Source of the DNA: Acorus gramineus
Taxonomy: Eukaryota; Streptophyta; Magnoliopsida; Acorales; Acoraceae
Assembly (NCBI GenBank): GCA_030737835.1
Contig: CM060854.1
Coordinates: 10,006,690-10,070,689 of the forward strand
Direction of reading: 5' to 3'
Length of the DNA: 64,000 nucleotides
Shown here in pieces: positions 24,229 through 35,370 of this stretch; the stretch's first letter is position 1, and the number at the start of each line of letters is the position of its first letter. A model generated the notes under the pieces. The model had not been told where the DNA came from and ran no database searches. It saw only the letters and a program-made list of their open reading frames with translations. The position numbers and the translations under genes are program-made.

Positions 24229-24868
24229 ATGTTAAGAATCTTAAACCGGAATATCAGGGGTCATAATGACTCGTCGAAGAAGGCTGCAATAAAGGATGTG
24301 GTATCGGAGAATAGGGTGGATCTTGTATGTTCAGAGGAAACTAAAATGGCAATTTTCTCACAATCCGACTTGCATATAGTGGGAGCTGGTCATCTGAATA
24401 CTTTTAAGGCAAAGAAGTCAACAGGAGCTTCCCGGGGGGATTATAGTATTATGGGATGATCAACAGTGGCATCTGGTGGACTCAGTGTGTGGCACTTTCT
24501 CTCTTTCAGTGGTTTTGGAAGACGTTACCTCCGGATGGCACTGACTTCCACTGTTTATGGGCCAAACGATGATGCAGCAAGGGGTGGGCTTTGGCGGAAC
24601 TAAGTGCGCATCTTTCGAGTTGGAATCTTCCTTTGTGTATTATGGGAAATTTTAACATCACAAGTTTGTTGAAGACAGAAACCAACTGGGCAGCAGCTAT
24701 GATGGATTTTTCAGACTGGATTGAAAGTGAGAGTCTCATTGATTTACCCCTAGAAAATCAGAGATATAGCTGGAGTAACCTTAGGGAGGTTCCCTCATGC
24801 GCTCAGTTAGATAGGATTCTTGTTGCCCCCAAAGCAGGGGAGAAGTTTCCCGTATGTTCAATGAGTTG
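24229..24868 (+). pseudogene. LINE endonuclease domain (AP-endonuclease-like), broken
   Basis: The domain opens with MLRILNRNIRGHND, then VDLVCSEETKM (the E-T-K motif of L1 endonucleases), a GASRG segment, YGPND, MGNFNIT (the usual GDFN catalytic block, with D changed to N-N context) and YSWSN...LDRILV. These are the standard blocks of the L1 endonuclease, which nicks target DNA. A stop near 24457 and frame changes near 24470-24590 break it. It is cut off at about 24868, after FPYVQ, by the mitochondrial insert. Confidence 0.75.
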
Positions 24869-25195
24869 AAAACAATAAAAATACGTAACATATTTGAGAA
24901 AATAGAGATCTTAGGCGCAATAGAAAGGAATGCTGTCACCGGAGTGGGTGAACCCTCATAGATATCAGGTGCCCACATATATAGAGTCAAAAGGGGGGGG
25001 GCCCGGGGTGGAATTATGAGAGGGTGAAAGGTGCTTGCGACGAAGTCAAAGTGAGGTCGAAAGGACGTAAAATAAAGTACGAACGTCACAAGTGCTCTCT
25101 GAACCGAACGTGAAAGTGCTTGCTTAGCTGAGAGGAAGCTACTATGACTCCTAACGTCAGTAGTTTGATCTCTATGATCCCTATTTTGGCCTCTT
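24869..25195 (-). pseudogene. nad2: Nuclear mitochondrial DNA insert: nad2 exon piece plus intron
   Basis: On the minus strand 24978-24873 reads MWAPDIYEGSPTPVTAF, then LSIAPKIS and NMLR. This is the strongly conserved core of plant mitochondrial NADH dehydrogenase subunit 2, a membrane subunit of complex I; the plastid homologue NdhB has Q-W-T-P-D here, which excludes it. Upstream on the minus strand (24979-25195) the frame is not nad2 coding and probably is the 3' part of a group II intron, since plant nad2 is split by several. The insert interrupts the LINE: LINE coding ends at FPYVQ before it and resumes as LLLLDGG / FKFENWWL after it. Confidence 0.8.
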
Positions 25196-26851
25196 ATCAA
25201 ACACTGCTACTTCTGGATGGTGGATTTCAATCCGCGTGTGTGGTGGTTCAAATTTGAAAATTGGTGGCTATAGGTGGATGGCTTTCGGAAGTTGGTGAGT
25301 GAATCGTGGTTGACCCCCGTTCCAGATCTATTGGGTGCAAAAAAGCTTTCTTTTAAGCTAAAGTGGCTCAAAGGTACCTTGAAGGTTTGGAATGCAGACC
25401 AAAGGAAGATCCATAGACTGAATAAAGAAGTGTTGGCAGTGGAGACTAAATCTCTTGATGACAAAGAAGAGATCGGTTCTTTGACAACAGAAGAAAGGAG
25501 TTGACGAAGCGACATTAAAGTTGAATGGCTCTCAATCTTACGTATGGAAGAGACCGAATGGCGCCAAAGATCTAATGAAACCTGGCTGAAAGAAGGGGAT
25601 GGGAATACGAAGTTCTTTCACAAGGTTGCAAGTCAAAGAAGGAGAAGAAACAAAATTTTGAAGATGCAATTTGGGGACGTGATGACAGATCATTTACCTG
25701 ACATAAAACAGGGTCTTGTGGCTCATTTTACTGAGGTGTTTAAAAGAAGAAGAGGCTGGACGCCAGACTGGTTTGATGAGGACCTCGGCAGGCTTCAGGC
25801 GGTCAGTGGTAGTCCATTGCTTCCCATTTTCTGAAGCAGAAGTGCAAAGTGCAGTGTTTGGTTCTGATGCAGATAAGGCTCCCGAACCTAACGGGTTTGG
25901 AGCTCGCTTCTTCCAGGCTTTCTGAACTTTGATTAAAGAGGATGTTCTGGACATGTTCAATACCTTTTTTGCTGGTCAGCAAAGCATAGGGTGCTTGAAT
26001 GCAACCTTTCTCGCATTGATCCCAAAGAGGGAAGGCGCATGTGAGGTGGAGGATTTCAGGCCTATAAGTCTTGTTAACGGGAGCTACAAAATCATCGCTA
26101 AAGTTCTCGCTAATAGACTTAAGAAGGTGATCGGTGGGATGATCGAGGAAAACCAAACCGCTTTCACTCCGGGCATATTGTTACAAGATGGGTTTATGGC
26201 TACTCAAGAATGCATCGCAGTGGTCCATCATGATAATCGCAAGGGAATTGTTATAAAGCTTGATTTTTCAAAAGCTTATGACAGCGTGAATTGGGATTTC
26301 TTGATCAAGGTTCTTCGCATGCATGGTTTCAAAGCTAATTGGCTACGTATGGTTGAGGAGTGCATCTCTTTGGCTAAGGCATTAGTTCTGGTCAATGACA
26401 AGCCTTGTGGTTTCTTTCACATCAACAAAAGGCTAAGACAAGGTGGCCCGCTGTCCCCATTATTATTTGTGGTGGTTACTAATGTGTTCAGCAGGAAGAT
26501 GGCGGAGAACGAAGGTTGGGTTAAAGGCCTAAGGTGTTCTTATGGGGGGTCACCGATTCGCATGTCCAATATGTGGACAACACCATCATTCTATGTGAAT
26601 CCAAGGAGGATTCGATCAGGGGAGTTTTCCAATGTCAGGTCTCAAAATTTTCAGTGAGACATGTCAGCCTATCTCTCCATTTGGGGAATTTTCTAAAGGC
26701 GGAATGGTCCCCGTTAATCGAGAAGTTTACTAAACAGCTGGAGGGGTGGATCGTTTGGTTCTTTTACATGCTGTCATCTCCAACCTTCCTACTTTCTTCC
26801 TCTCGGTTTTCAAAATTCCCAAGGGGATTCTTCATAAGCTGGAAGGTATAA
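25196..26851 (+). pseudogene. LINE reverse transcriptase, broken
   Basis: After FKFENWWL (about 25246-25270) come WRQRSNETWLKEGDGNTKFF (25552-25610), the usual entry to L1 RT, then VEDFRPISLVNGSYKIIAK, LDFSKAYDSVNWDFL (26258-26300, first catalytic Asp), and RQGGPLSPLLFVV (26440-26475). The catalytic FADD box is changed to YVDN at 26570-26581, so a key aspartate is lost. Frame changes occur near 25800-25930 and 26530-26660. The domain copied RNA into DNA at the target nick in the live element; here it is inactive. Confidence 0.8.
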
Positions 26852-27990
26852 GAAGGAGATGCTTATTGAGTGGGGCATTGTCAGATAGACATAAGGTGTA
26901 TTTGGTTAAGTGGGATATTGTTTGCAACTCAAAAAGGGAGGGAGGTCTTGGCGTACTCAACCTTGAGGACGTGAATAAAGCCCTCTTGAGCAAGTGGAAA
27001 TGGAGAAGACTCACATGCGACACCATTATTTGGAAAAGGGAGGTAGAAGAGAGATATATGCGTTGGATTTTTCACATAGATGGCTTTCCAAGGGGGTCCC
27101 CTAGACCATCCAAGGTTTGAACTTCTCATTTTGAGGAGGCTATCTTCTGGTCAGTAGGGAATGACAGTGCTGCTTGTTTTTGGCTAGATCTTTTGAGTGG
27201 GAAATCCACCTTTGAAGATTAAATTCCCAGCATTTTTTTTGATAGCGGCGGATAAAGAAGGCTTGGTGGGGCAGTCATGGCGTTCAGATAATTCGGGTGA
27301 TGGCTGGGTGGTCAGTCTACAGCGAAGACCTTCGGATGATGAGGCTGCACTTCTGTCCGCCTTGACTCAGGAGCTACAAGGGGTGTCGATTCATCTAGAT
27401 AGCCTGGATAGGGCGGTTTGGAGACTGAATTCGAGTAACCAATTCACTGTCAGACGCTCTTATGAATGGTGGTGGCGTAGAAATCGGCCTTCCTCGACAG
27501 AAATGGCTCAGAAATTCAGCGAGATTTGGGCTCAGAAAATCCGGCTAAAGTGAAGTTTTTCCTATGGCTAGTGTATCAGGATAAACTTCTTACGAAGGTG
27601 TACCATTCTAGATGGTCTCCGCAAGCAAATACGTCTTGTCAGCTTTGTCATAGAGGGGAGGAGTCCACAACACATATTCTACTCGAATGCACGGTTGCGA
27701 AGTTGATTTGGCAGACTCATGGGAATGATTGACTTCACGGCTGCTCCTCACTTGAGGATCTGTGGAGGGCAGAGAAGAAGTTGCGGGCGAGGGGCAACAA
27801 GGGAGTGAAGGCCAAGGTCTCACAGCAGCTGGTTCAAGCGGTTGCTTGGGCTTTGTGGATTGCTCGAAACATCATGTTTTTAGAGGGACTCGGTCTATGT
27901 GGAGAACATCTGGGACATGATCTTGCATCTCATAAAGGATTGGAGCATCTCTTGTGCTGGGGCGAGCAATCTATCGATTAGAAGGGGTTT
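26852..27990 (+). pseudogene. LINE C-terminal region with zinc-binding RT tail (zf-RVT)
   Basis: After the RT comes the thumb-like stretch with GGLGVLNLEDVNKALLSKWK (26940-27000), a standard plant L1 block. Then FSEIWAQKIRLK...VKFFLWLVYQ and CQLCHRGEESTTHILLEC (27500-27720), which is the zinc-binding domain found at the end of plant non-LTR RT proteins (C-X2-C...H...C). A frame change near 27550 and stops near 27120 and 27730 break the protein. A remnant of the last domain continues to about 27981. Confidence 0.7.
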
Positions 27991-28170
27991 GCTTTTTATT
28001 GAGTAGTTAGAAGTTTATATGTGTGTTTTTTTACAAGGGATACTATTAGGAAGAGGAGTAGATATCTCTTCTACTTCATTCTTGTTAATGGGTTTCCTTT
28101 GTAGGTATCCCTTGTATTTGTTTTTTTCAATTTGGGCACTCTCTTACTGCATTATTCAAAAAAATAAAAG

Positions 28171-31146
28171 AATCCCAAAAAGTTGATAGCTTGAAAAATC
28201 TGAAATGTTAAAGAAATTACCTTAATAGGATCTAAACAGGTCCAGATAAAAACTAATAGGACTTCTGCTAGTCCCCCCCCCCCCATTAATATATGCTAAT
28301 TTTATTCATTCTAGTCATTTCCCACTAATATATAGACTCCTCTACGTTAAGGCAGCCCGACTGTGTACTTTGCAGGATAATTGAGTTGTATTCCAGCATG
28401 TAGAGGGTTCTTTAAGGAAGGAATTCACAAGGAAATTCAATGAAAGGGGTAGAACTTGAACCAATGCTTGTATCTACACTATGCAGTATGGCCAGATAAA
28501 TGAATTCCCCATCAAAGTGAAGTTTCTGCTAGCTGACTATTTAGATGTAAATATGTACTGTTGTATGGCCTAATTTGTAAAAAAAATTTAATTTCTATTC
28601 AATTTACATCTAATAGATCATCACTAATATTGAGGATACTTTCCATGATACCATGTACATTATCTTTTTCAACATCTCGTACACGAATCTTGGCAGAATT
28701 TATAGCATGAGAAATCTTTTGGGCAAACTTTTTATATATAAATGAGCTACTTGGAGTAAGTGTGCAGTGGACATATACATGTTTCAAGTCTCTTCATCAT
28801 CTCTAAGATTGAATTATTCATCAAGACAGGCATTGACTATTTCGAAATATTATGCGGACAACGTATAGCAAAATATCAGATTTTCCTCCAAACCATTCTT
28901 CCATGGCTCATGTTGGGAATGACCCACTAAATAGCATTCAAAGATAAGTAGTTGCTTCATGATTCAAAGAAGAAGATTACGTCCAAATAATCTATCACCT
29001 CAAAAAAAAAAAAGATATAATGAACAATATCCAGTAGAGTGATTCAAATAAAAATACATAATGATAGCAAAGTGAATGTAAGTTTAGCAACCATACCTCA
29101 GAAAGATATAGCACTGTGGAGCAGAGGAGCATTATTGAGAAGAAACTTTAATAGTTCAGCTACCTAAAGTAATAATTACCAAAAAAAACAGAGGAAACTA
29201 CTAAGATGTATTCGAAAAAGCAGCATAAATTAAAATATGAAATTCCATTTTCTCCTCCCAGAGAACACAAGCTAAAGGACAGAATTTTTGGAAGTCAGAA
29301 ATATGAATACTGAGACGTTTACTAGGTAGTGCTTTTCAGAAATGAAATTCTACAATTAAATTTTATCTTTAAAATAATGTGGCCATATACTTACTCTATG
29401 GAAAGACACCATAATAGAACATTCATTTTATACTGTAGTGTATATAAGTTGACGGGATTGAGTTGGGAGGGTAGGACTTGTGTTCTATAACTTCAAGTAT
29501 ATATTTTTCCTAATGAAATATGGTTGCAATTTAATTATTTCAGCTTATGTCATTTTATTTGAAAAAAGTAAAAATTTGTGTGCAACTCATTAATATATGT
29601 CAAAATCAATTTGATTAAATGAATAAATGCTAACCACGGAGACAATGATGTTACTATTTTGAAAGAGTTTGGTTTTGTATTTCCACTGATTTTTTAATGC
29701 AGCACAATTACCAATATGATACTATGAGAAAATCTATTAAAATATAATTAAAATGTCATTGCTTATAAATTATGAATATTAGGTCTTATGCATTATGTAT
29801 GGGTCACAGGATCATTACAAAGAAATGGCTGATCCTCTACCAACCATCCTAAAAACTCTGGTGACATCCCATCCCATATGCTAAAGGATCTATAACAAGT
29901 ACAACATTCAAAAAGATACTCCACAGCTTCAAGAAGCAGGGGGAAGGGGGGGTTAAGAAAATATTGAGTTCTTAATTAAGAAAGCCATTACTAATTTATA
30001 AGGGTGATAGTTTGATATGAAGGTTTCCATAATTATATTTATTTGCTTCACATCATATTTATTTGATCCAATAAGAAAAAAAAACTCTCATGATGCGAAA
30101 AAAAAAACAAAAAATCAAGAATTTGATCAACAGAAAACTGATAAGGAATCAACAAAATGAGGATAAGAATTTACATTTATGTCATGATGAAGTCTTATTT
30201 CAGTCATATACCTATGTTTGTAACTGCATATTTAGGAAGTGAAAAAGAACCACCTGCTCCCTCATTGAGGCGTCAATCCATTAACGTGTGATGCAGTAAT
30301 CAATGTTCTAAAAAACGTTTAAAGCTAATTGGGGGATCAATAGTCTTCTAGGGAATAATGGGCTAGAGAAGATATTCCCAATTTAAACAACCACCTTCGT
30401 AGGAAATAAAATTAAAACTTCAGATGCAAAATCAAAACATCCACGATTATAATTCCAGACTCCAGTAATTCTCCTCTACAAGCATAAACTAACACAATAA
30501 AAAAAAACATTTAGTTATCCGATCAAACCAAATTCTTGAAAAAATAATCAAATTTCTCATTCATCATTTTAAACAGAAGAATCAAATCCCCAATTTCACA
30601 AAAACTATCCTTCAATGTACCAAAAAAGAAAGAAAGAAAAAGAATTCAGATATAAAACCATCTCTGTCAGATCTCATCTCAATTTTTAAATATTCTCACC
30701 CAAAAAGGTAAAGCAATTGTTCTTCCAAATCCATGGTTCTCAATTCACTTCAACCTATGAATTTTCAAATCCAAACTCCAATCGAAATTGTCTAACTCCA
30801 TCAAATGCTTAACCAATGAAAAAGAAAGGTGCAACTATCCAAGAAAAGAAAGTCTAAAATAGGATTGAGAATGTCATTACCATGCAAAGTAAAAGAATGG
30901 TGCAAAGTTTATGACACACAATGAACCGAAAGGAAATACTCAACTAATATTCAAGTTCAAACACTATCTCAGACACCATAGAAGAACAATAAGAGAAAAA
31001 GACATACAAAAGACTACAAATTGCATAAAATCACCAATCAATATGTCAATAAAAAAATATGAGAAAATCAAGAATTATTAATAGAGAGAACTGCATAAAA
31101 GATCAAAACATTAAAATTCAGAATTATATGACCACAAGAACATACC
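28171..31146. other. AT-rich intergenic DNA left of the SCE1 fragment
   Basis: No complete gene is seen. A run of Cs lies near 28277-28287. Because SCE1 exons 1-2 lie at 34098-34335 on the minus strand, exon 3 onward would be expected here; I looked for the SCE1 core (WEGG, FHPNVYPSGTVCLS) in reverse complement and did not find it. A few exon-like pieces on the minus strand are listed separately. Confidence 0.5.
28599..29960 (-). other. Possible unidentified exon remnants, minus strand
   Basis: Three segments read as short open frames with splice-like borders on the minus strand: 29085-29170 (after TTACTTTAG, VAELLKFLLNNAPLLHSAIS, before GTATGG), 29815-29945 (LLEAVEYLFECCTCYRSFS..., with FLGWLVEDQPFL) and 28787-28599 (YKKFAQKISHAINSAKI...). 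Their composition is less AT-biased than the flanks. I do not recognise the protein. They may be relics of one gene or chance. Confidence 0.25.
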
Positions 31147-31661
31147 TGATGGAGACATCAAATCAATGGATGCATTTAAAGGCTATCAAAAGAGGAAGGA
31201 CATAGGATCCAATCTTATTCTATGTGAATAAAGATTAGTTAAGTTATTTTTGTATTTTGAATAAGTCAATTATAGGATTTTATCTGAACCATTGAATTTT
31301 AGGATGATGAATGGCCTAGATTGAATCACTTGATTAGTTTGTTATTTAATTTAAGTGATTGTAGGATTCAATCTATATCATAGATCTTTAGGATAATCAA
31401 TAGCCTAGATTAAATTACTTTCTCAATAAATAAAATTGTAATCTACTGCGAGAAATAGATTTTAGAATGAATGAAAAGTTTCTTCTACATGGATTTTTGT
31501 GAGGGTGTAGAAACCTAACTTTCTTGGGTGTGAAACCCTAATCTTCTTGGGTGTGATGCCCTAAAATCTTTTTTTTTTATTTTGTTTTCTCAAGTCACAT
31601 GTTCCCGACCCTAACCCTAATCATCATCGCATACCCCTCCATTGCATCCCGTCCTGCATCA
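31147..31661 (+). mobile_element. 5' LTR of a small gypsy element
   Basis: The 515-bp LTR starts TGATGGAGACATCAAATC and ends GTCCTGCATCA. The right LTR at 32710 starts and ends with the same text. The element is flanked by a perfect 5-bp target duplication, ATACC, at 31142-31146 and 34094-34098. Confidence 0.85.
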
Positions 31662-32709
31662 ATTTTGGTATCAAAGCCAAGCTTCCTAGGGTGTGAAACC
31701 CTAGTTCTAAGCCTCCAACAGCCCCTACTGCTGCTGTTGCCTGGAACTCCATCAACCCCTGCTGCTGCTGCTTGGACCTCCAACAGCCCTGCTGTTGCTG
31801 CTGTCCTGGACCTCCAAGAGCCCTTGTTGCTGACGTGCTGCCCTTGTGTTGCTGCTAACAATATTCTTTTCGTGTTGCTACCCTATTGTTGCTGTGTGAG
31901 TCCCTCCCTTGCATTCATATCTGCAATACCATCGAGAGTTAAGACGAAGAAGAAAAAAAAAAGGTTGATTCTATGTTACTAATTTGCTTACCTAACGGGA
32001 AAGGTGCTTCCTTGATTATCGATGAAAGTCTCGAGAAGAATATGATTTCTCAAGTGGTTGTGGATATGTTATCTAAGACTGGGGAAATTATCGTAGAAAG
32101 CTTTTGTTGAATGATCTATGAAACCTTCGTATTTTGATGGAGCGTGGTATGACATGTTTTCATCATCCAAACGTTCTATTGTATTGGGTCAGCCATAGAT
32201 AAAAGTTTGAAAATACATATTTGATTGTGAAGGGAGATCATGCACCATGCAACACCTTGTACACAAAAGAAAATTATCTTTAAAGGATTACCAAATGTGA
32301 AATCATCAACGTCGACAAAAGATGCACATCCAGAGAGGCAACATAAAATTGAAATTCAAGAGAAGGTTGATGTTTCATTAATGGAAGATCAGATACATCC
32401 GATACCTGTTTCACAACAATTGTCTCTTATGCATGTTTCACAACAACTGCATCCTATGCATGTTTCACAACAACCGCCAACTTGCAAGAAAATTGCTATA
32501 GAGATCGGCGACCCAAAAGAAATTTATATCGTGATAGAATAACCGGTGGACTTAATATTTTCCTTATAAATATTTGATGAAAGGCCGCAATTGAAGATTT
32601 TACTTTTCCATCAAGATCCTTTCAAATACACGCAACTAGAACCTCATAACTTTCGAGTTATATCATTCTTTAAAACTCGAGGACTAGTTTTCTCAAACAA
32701 GGGAAAAAT
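31662..32709 (+). pseudogene. Interior of the small gypsy element: primer site and protease remnant
   Basis: A primer-binding site, TGGTATCAAAGCC (31666-31678), follows the LTR at once and matches the initiator Met tRNA type. About 1 kb of interior remains. Low-complexity CTGCTG text (31725-31860) is followed by a decayed gypsy aspartic-protease region. The protease relic reads IIDESLEKNMISQVVVDML near 32010-32075 (normally LIIDGGSCENVVS) and, with a frame change, KFENTYLIVKGDHAPCNTL near 32195-32260. Gag, RT and integrase are missing, so the copy was non-autonomous. A purine run AAGGGAAAAAT precedes the right LTR. Confidence 0.65.
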
Positions 32710-34093
32710 TGATGGGGACATCAAATCAATGGATGCATTTAAAGGCTATCAAAGGAGGAAGGCAAGAGATCGAATCTTACTTATGTGCATAATGATTATT
32801 TAGCTTTTTTTGTATTTTGAATAAGTTAATTGGATTTTATCTGAACCATTGACTTTTAGGATGATCAATGGCATAAATTAAATCACTTGATTCGTTTGTT
32901 ATTTAAATTAAGTGATTGTAGGATTTAATCTAGACCATAGCTTTTTAAGATGATCAATGCCTAAATTAAATTATATTTTCATTAAATAAAATAGGATTTG
33001 TTGGGATGTGAAATCCTAATTTTCTTGGGTGTGAAACCCTCAAGTGTGATGCCCTAAATTTTTTTTTGGGTTAAAGACATTTAAGTCCCCACAAACATGG
33101 AAAAACCCATATAAATCCCTACTAAAATTAGGACAGACGTACGAGTCCCTGAAAACTTAGAAAAACCCAATTATCATCCCTAAGTTAAATTTCCATCCAA
33201 ATTTAACGGAATATTCCTAGAATATTCCATCACATATAATTCTGTAGACATTGAAGTCCTTATAAACAGTCATAAAGACAAATTAGTCCCTACAAAAGAT
33301 AAAATTGCCCCTAAAAGACTTTTACATTAAATTGTGTATACATTGTAGTCCCTATAAATAATCATAAAGACAAATTAATCCCCGCAAAAGATAAAATTGC
33401 ACTTAAAAGACTTTTACATGTAACTGAATAGACATTACAATCCTTATAAACAATCATAAAGGCAAAGTGGTCCCTCTAAAAGACAAAAATACCCTTGAAG
33501 GATTTTTACATTTAATTGTGCAGACATTGCCATTTAAAAATTAAATACCCTCTAAAATACTGCAATTTCTATACAATTAAATATAAAAATTCTTCAGGGG
33601 CATTTTTGTCTTTTACATGTACCAATTTGTCTTTATGATTATTTATAAAGACTGTAATGTCTATCCAATTAAATGTAAAAATCTTTCAGGTGCAATTTTA
33701 TCTTTTGCAAGGACTAATTTATCTTTATGATTGTTTATAGGGACTGCAATGTGTACACAATTTAATGTAAAAGTCTTTCAGGGGCAATTCTGTCTTTTGC
33801 AGGGACTAATTTGTGTTTATGACCGTTTATAAGGACTTCAATGTCTACACAATTATATGTGACAGGATATTCTGAAAATATTCCGTTAAGTTTGGATGGA
33901 AATTTAACTCAGAGATGCTAATTGGGTTTTTCTGAGTTTTCAGGGACTCGTACGTCTATCCCAATTTTAGTAGGGACTTATATAGATTTCCTCATGTTTG
34001 TAGGGACTTAGATGTCTTTAACCCTTTTTATTTTTATTTTCTCAAACCACATATCCCCAACCCTAATCATCATCACATGCCCCTCCTGCATCA
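32710..34093 (+). mobile_element. 3' LTR of the small gypsy element, carrying a foldback insertion
   Basis: It begins TGATGGGGACATCAAATC and ends CCTCCTGCATCA, and matches 31147-31661 on both sides of the insertion at 33068-34024. Removing the insertion restores the TTTTATTTT...TTTTCTCAA stretch seen in the 5' LTR. The LTRs differ at many sites and by small deletions, so the element is old. Confidence 0.85.
33068..34024. mobile_element. Foldback / long-TIR DNA element, copy 2
   Basis: It is colinear with 2440-3401 along its full length, with the same GGGTTAAAGA...TCTTTAACCC ends and internal ~92-bp units. Nine Ts precede it (33059-33067) and TTTTTATTT follows it. This is close to a 9-bp target duplication, which would suit a Mutator-like element. 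No coding capacity. Confidence 0.85.
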
Positions 34094-34097
34094 ATAC

Positions 34098-34335
34098 CCC
34101 GTCCTTACCAGGGATGGTGCAATGCCACATCATCAGATTCACCATTCTCCGCCGTCTCCGGTTTCACTACAAAATAAACACAACGAGAAAAACACACTGC
34201 ACAATCAACAAACAAATGATCGAAGAGAAAAGCAAAAACACAGAGAGAGAGAGAGAGAGAGTACGGACATGGGGGGTGGTTCTTCCGCCATGACTTGCTC
34301 TCCTTGGCGAGACGGCCGCGGTGGATTCCGGACAT
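34098..34335 (-). pseudogene. SCE1: 5' fragment of SUMO-conjugating enzyme gene (UBC9/SCE1), two exons
   Basis: Exon 1 (34335-34269) reads MSGIHRGRLAKESKSWRKNH, the N-terminal helix of plant SCE1, the E2 enzyme that passes SUMO to targets. A ~100-bp CT-rich intron follows. Exon 2 holds FVVKPETAE (34173-34147) and VNLMMWHCTIPGK plus DG (34142-34098), matching the family order. Two faults break the frame: one extra C in the run at 34271-34276 and a small indel between the two exon-2 blocks. The donor of intron 2 (GTATGTTC) is split by the gypsy element at 31147-34093. The catalytic Cys region was not found. This is a truncated, unprocessed (intron-containing) pseudogene. Confidence 0.8.
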
Positions 34336-35190
34336 GGCTTCAGAGAGAGGTTAAATCGATGGAGGTGCTCATTTTTTCTCCTCCGAAAAACTTCTCGTCG
34401 TCTTCGTCATCTCCACTCATTTGTTTTGTTTTTGCTTTGAGTCTTTGATATGTAGCGCTTTCAAAATTACATTATAGAGAATGTGAGAATCTGTGACATC
34501 GGTGAGGAAGTGGAATGGTCAGGGAAAGATTCGCTTAGGGGAAGGGACATCTTAATTTTTTGTGTGAGAGATTAATTTGTAGGGTCAGGATTTATTTTCT
34601 AGATCTGATGAGTGGTGAATGGTTCAATCGAAAGGTTTTAATAATAATAATTATTATTATTAACCACAAACATATAAGATTTTAGTATAATTAATCGTAA
34701 TCTTTAAAATTTAAATAAATTGTACAATTTTTTTTTTTTTTATGATACAAACAGTGAAAGAGTTTCCATTCCTAGTGTCACTTAACCGGAGTTAACCCCA
34801 ACCACTATTTATATTAGACATATTAATTATTATTTTTAGAAGAATGGTGGACTATATAATATTAATAACTAATAAGAGGTTACAATAATCTGAATCTTGT
34901 CTTAAAACAAAAGAGGGAGAGAGATATAGAAAGGAAATAGATATGTTAATTATAAATAAATAAAAAATTGTTATCAGTTCTAGATTCCAAAAGACCCAAA
35001 TTTGAATATTAAAACCCACATCTAAAAACAGTTAAAACTAATATGAACATTAAAATATTTAATCCTTCTATAAAACAAAAGGGGTGGCAATCCCCTGTGC
35101 ATATTGTTGTGTGAATCTTTGTATCGAACATATTATCTTCAAAAACAAAAAAACAATTAAAAATTAAAACAAAACTCATAACATAATCTT
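34336..35190. other. SCE1 fragment upstream DNA and AT-rich spacer
   Basis: The first ~110 bases right of the SCE1 start look like its 5' UTR (short upstream ORF on the minus strand, 34416-34336). The rest is AT-rich with a poly-T run at 34729-34741 and no gene. Confidence 0.45.
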
Positions 35191-35370
35191 TCACCAACCT
35201 AACAACCCAAACACGCCTTCCCTCACAATCACAAACTCACGAGACGACTCTGGCAAGTGCTGCTGTGCGAACACCACCTGCATCCTTCGCCTCGTGCGGC
35301 AAACGCTCACCGACTCTTCCGAACCATTGCTCACAACCACCACCACCACCTCCTCCTCCTCTCTCATCAT
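35191..35370 (-). CDS. Candidate first exon of an unidentified gene
   Basis: From ATG at 35370 the minus strand is open for 59 codons: MMREEEEVVVVVVSNGSEES, then VCRTRRRMQVVFAQQHLPES and FVIVREGVFGLLG. Acidic and Val runs come from (GAG)n and (GTG)n repeats, common in plant N-termini. A donor-like G|GTTGGTG lies near 35200. The composition is much richer in G+C than the AT-rich DNA on its left. I do not recognise the product. Before the Tekay element inserted, this start and the candidate exon at 46107 were divergent and about 0.55 kb apart. Confidence 0.3.
   Translation of the reverse strand: MMREEEEVVVVVVSNGSEESVSVCRTRRRMQVVFAQQHLPESSREFVIVREGVFGLLGW

Larger units (their letters stand above)
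22750..28170 (+). mobile_element. Degenerate L1-type LINE
   Basis: In order it holds an ORF1-like stretch (22750-24200, weak), an AP-endonuclease segment (from 24229), a nad2-derived insert (24869-25195), reverse transcriptase (25544-26660), a post-RT region, a zinc-binding RT tail (27500-27720), and a short A-rich tail (TTCAAAAAAATAAAAGAA, about 28154-28171). Many stops and frame changes make it inactive. The 5' boundary is approximate and no target duplication was confirmed. Confidence 0.8.

Noticed and set aside
24781..25200. Plastid ndhB as the source of the insert
   Set aside because: The MWAPDIYEGSPTPV text is the mitochondrial nad2 form; the plastid protein differs at several of these positions.
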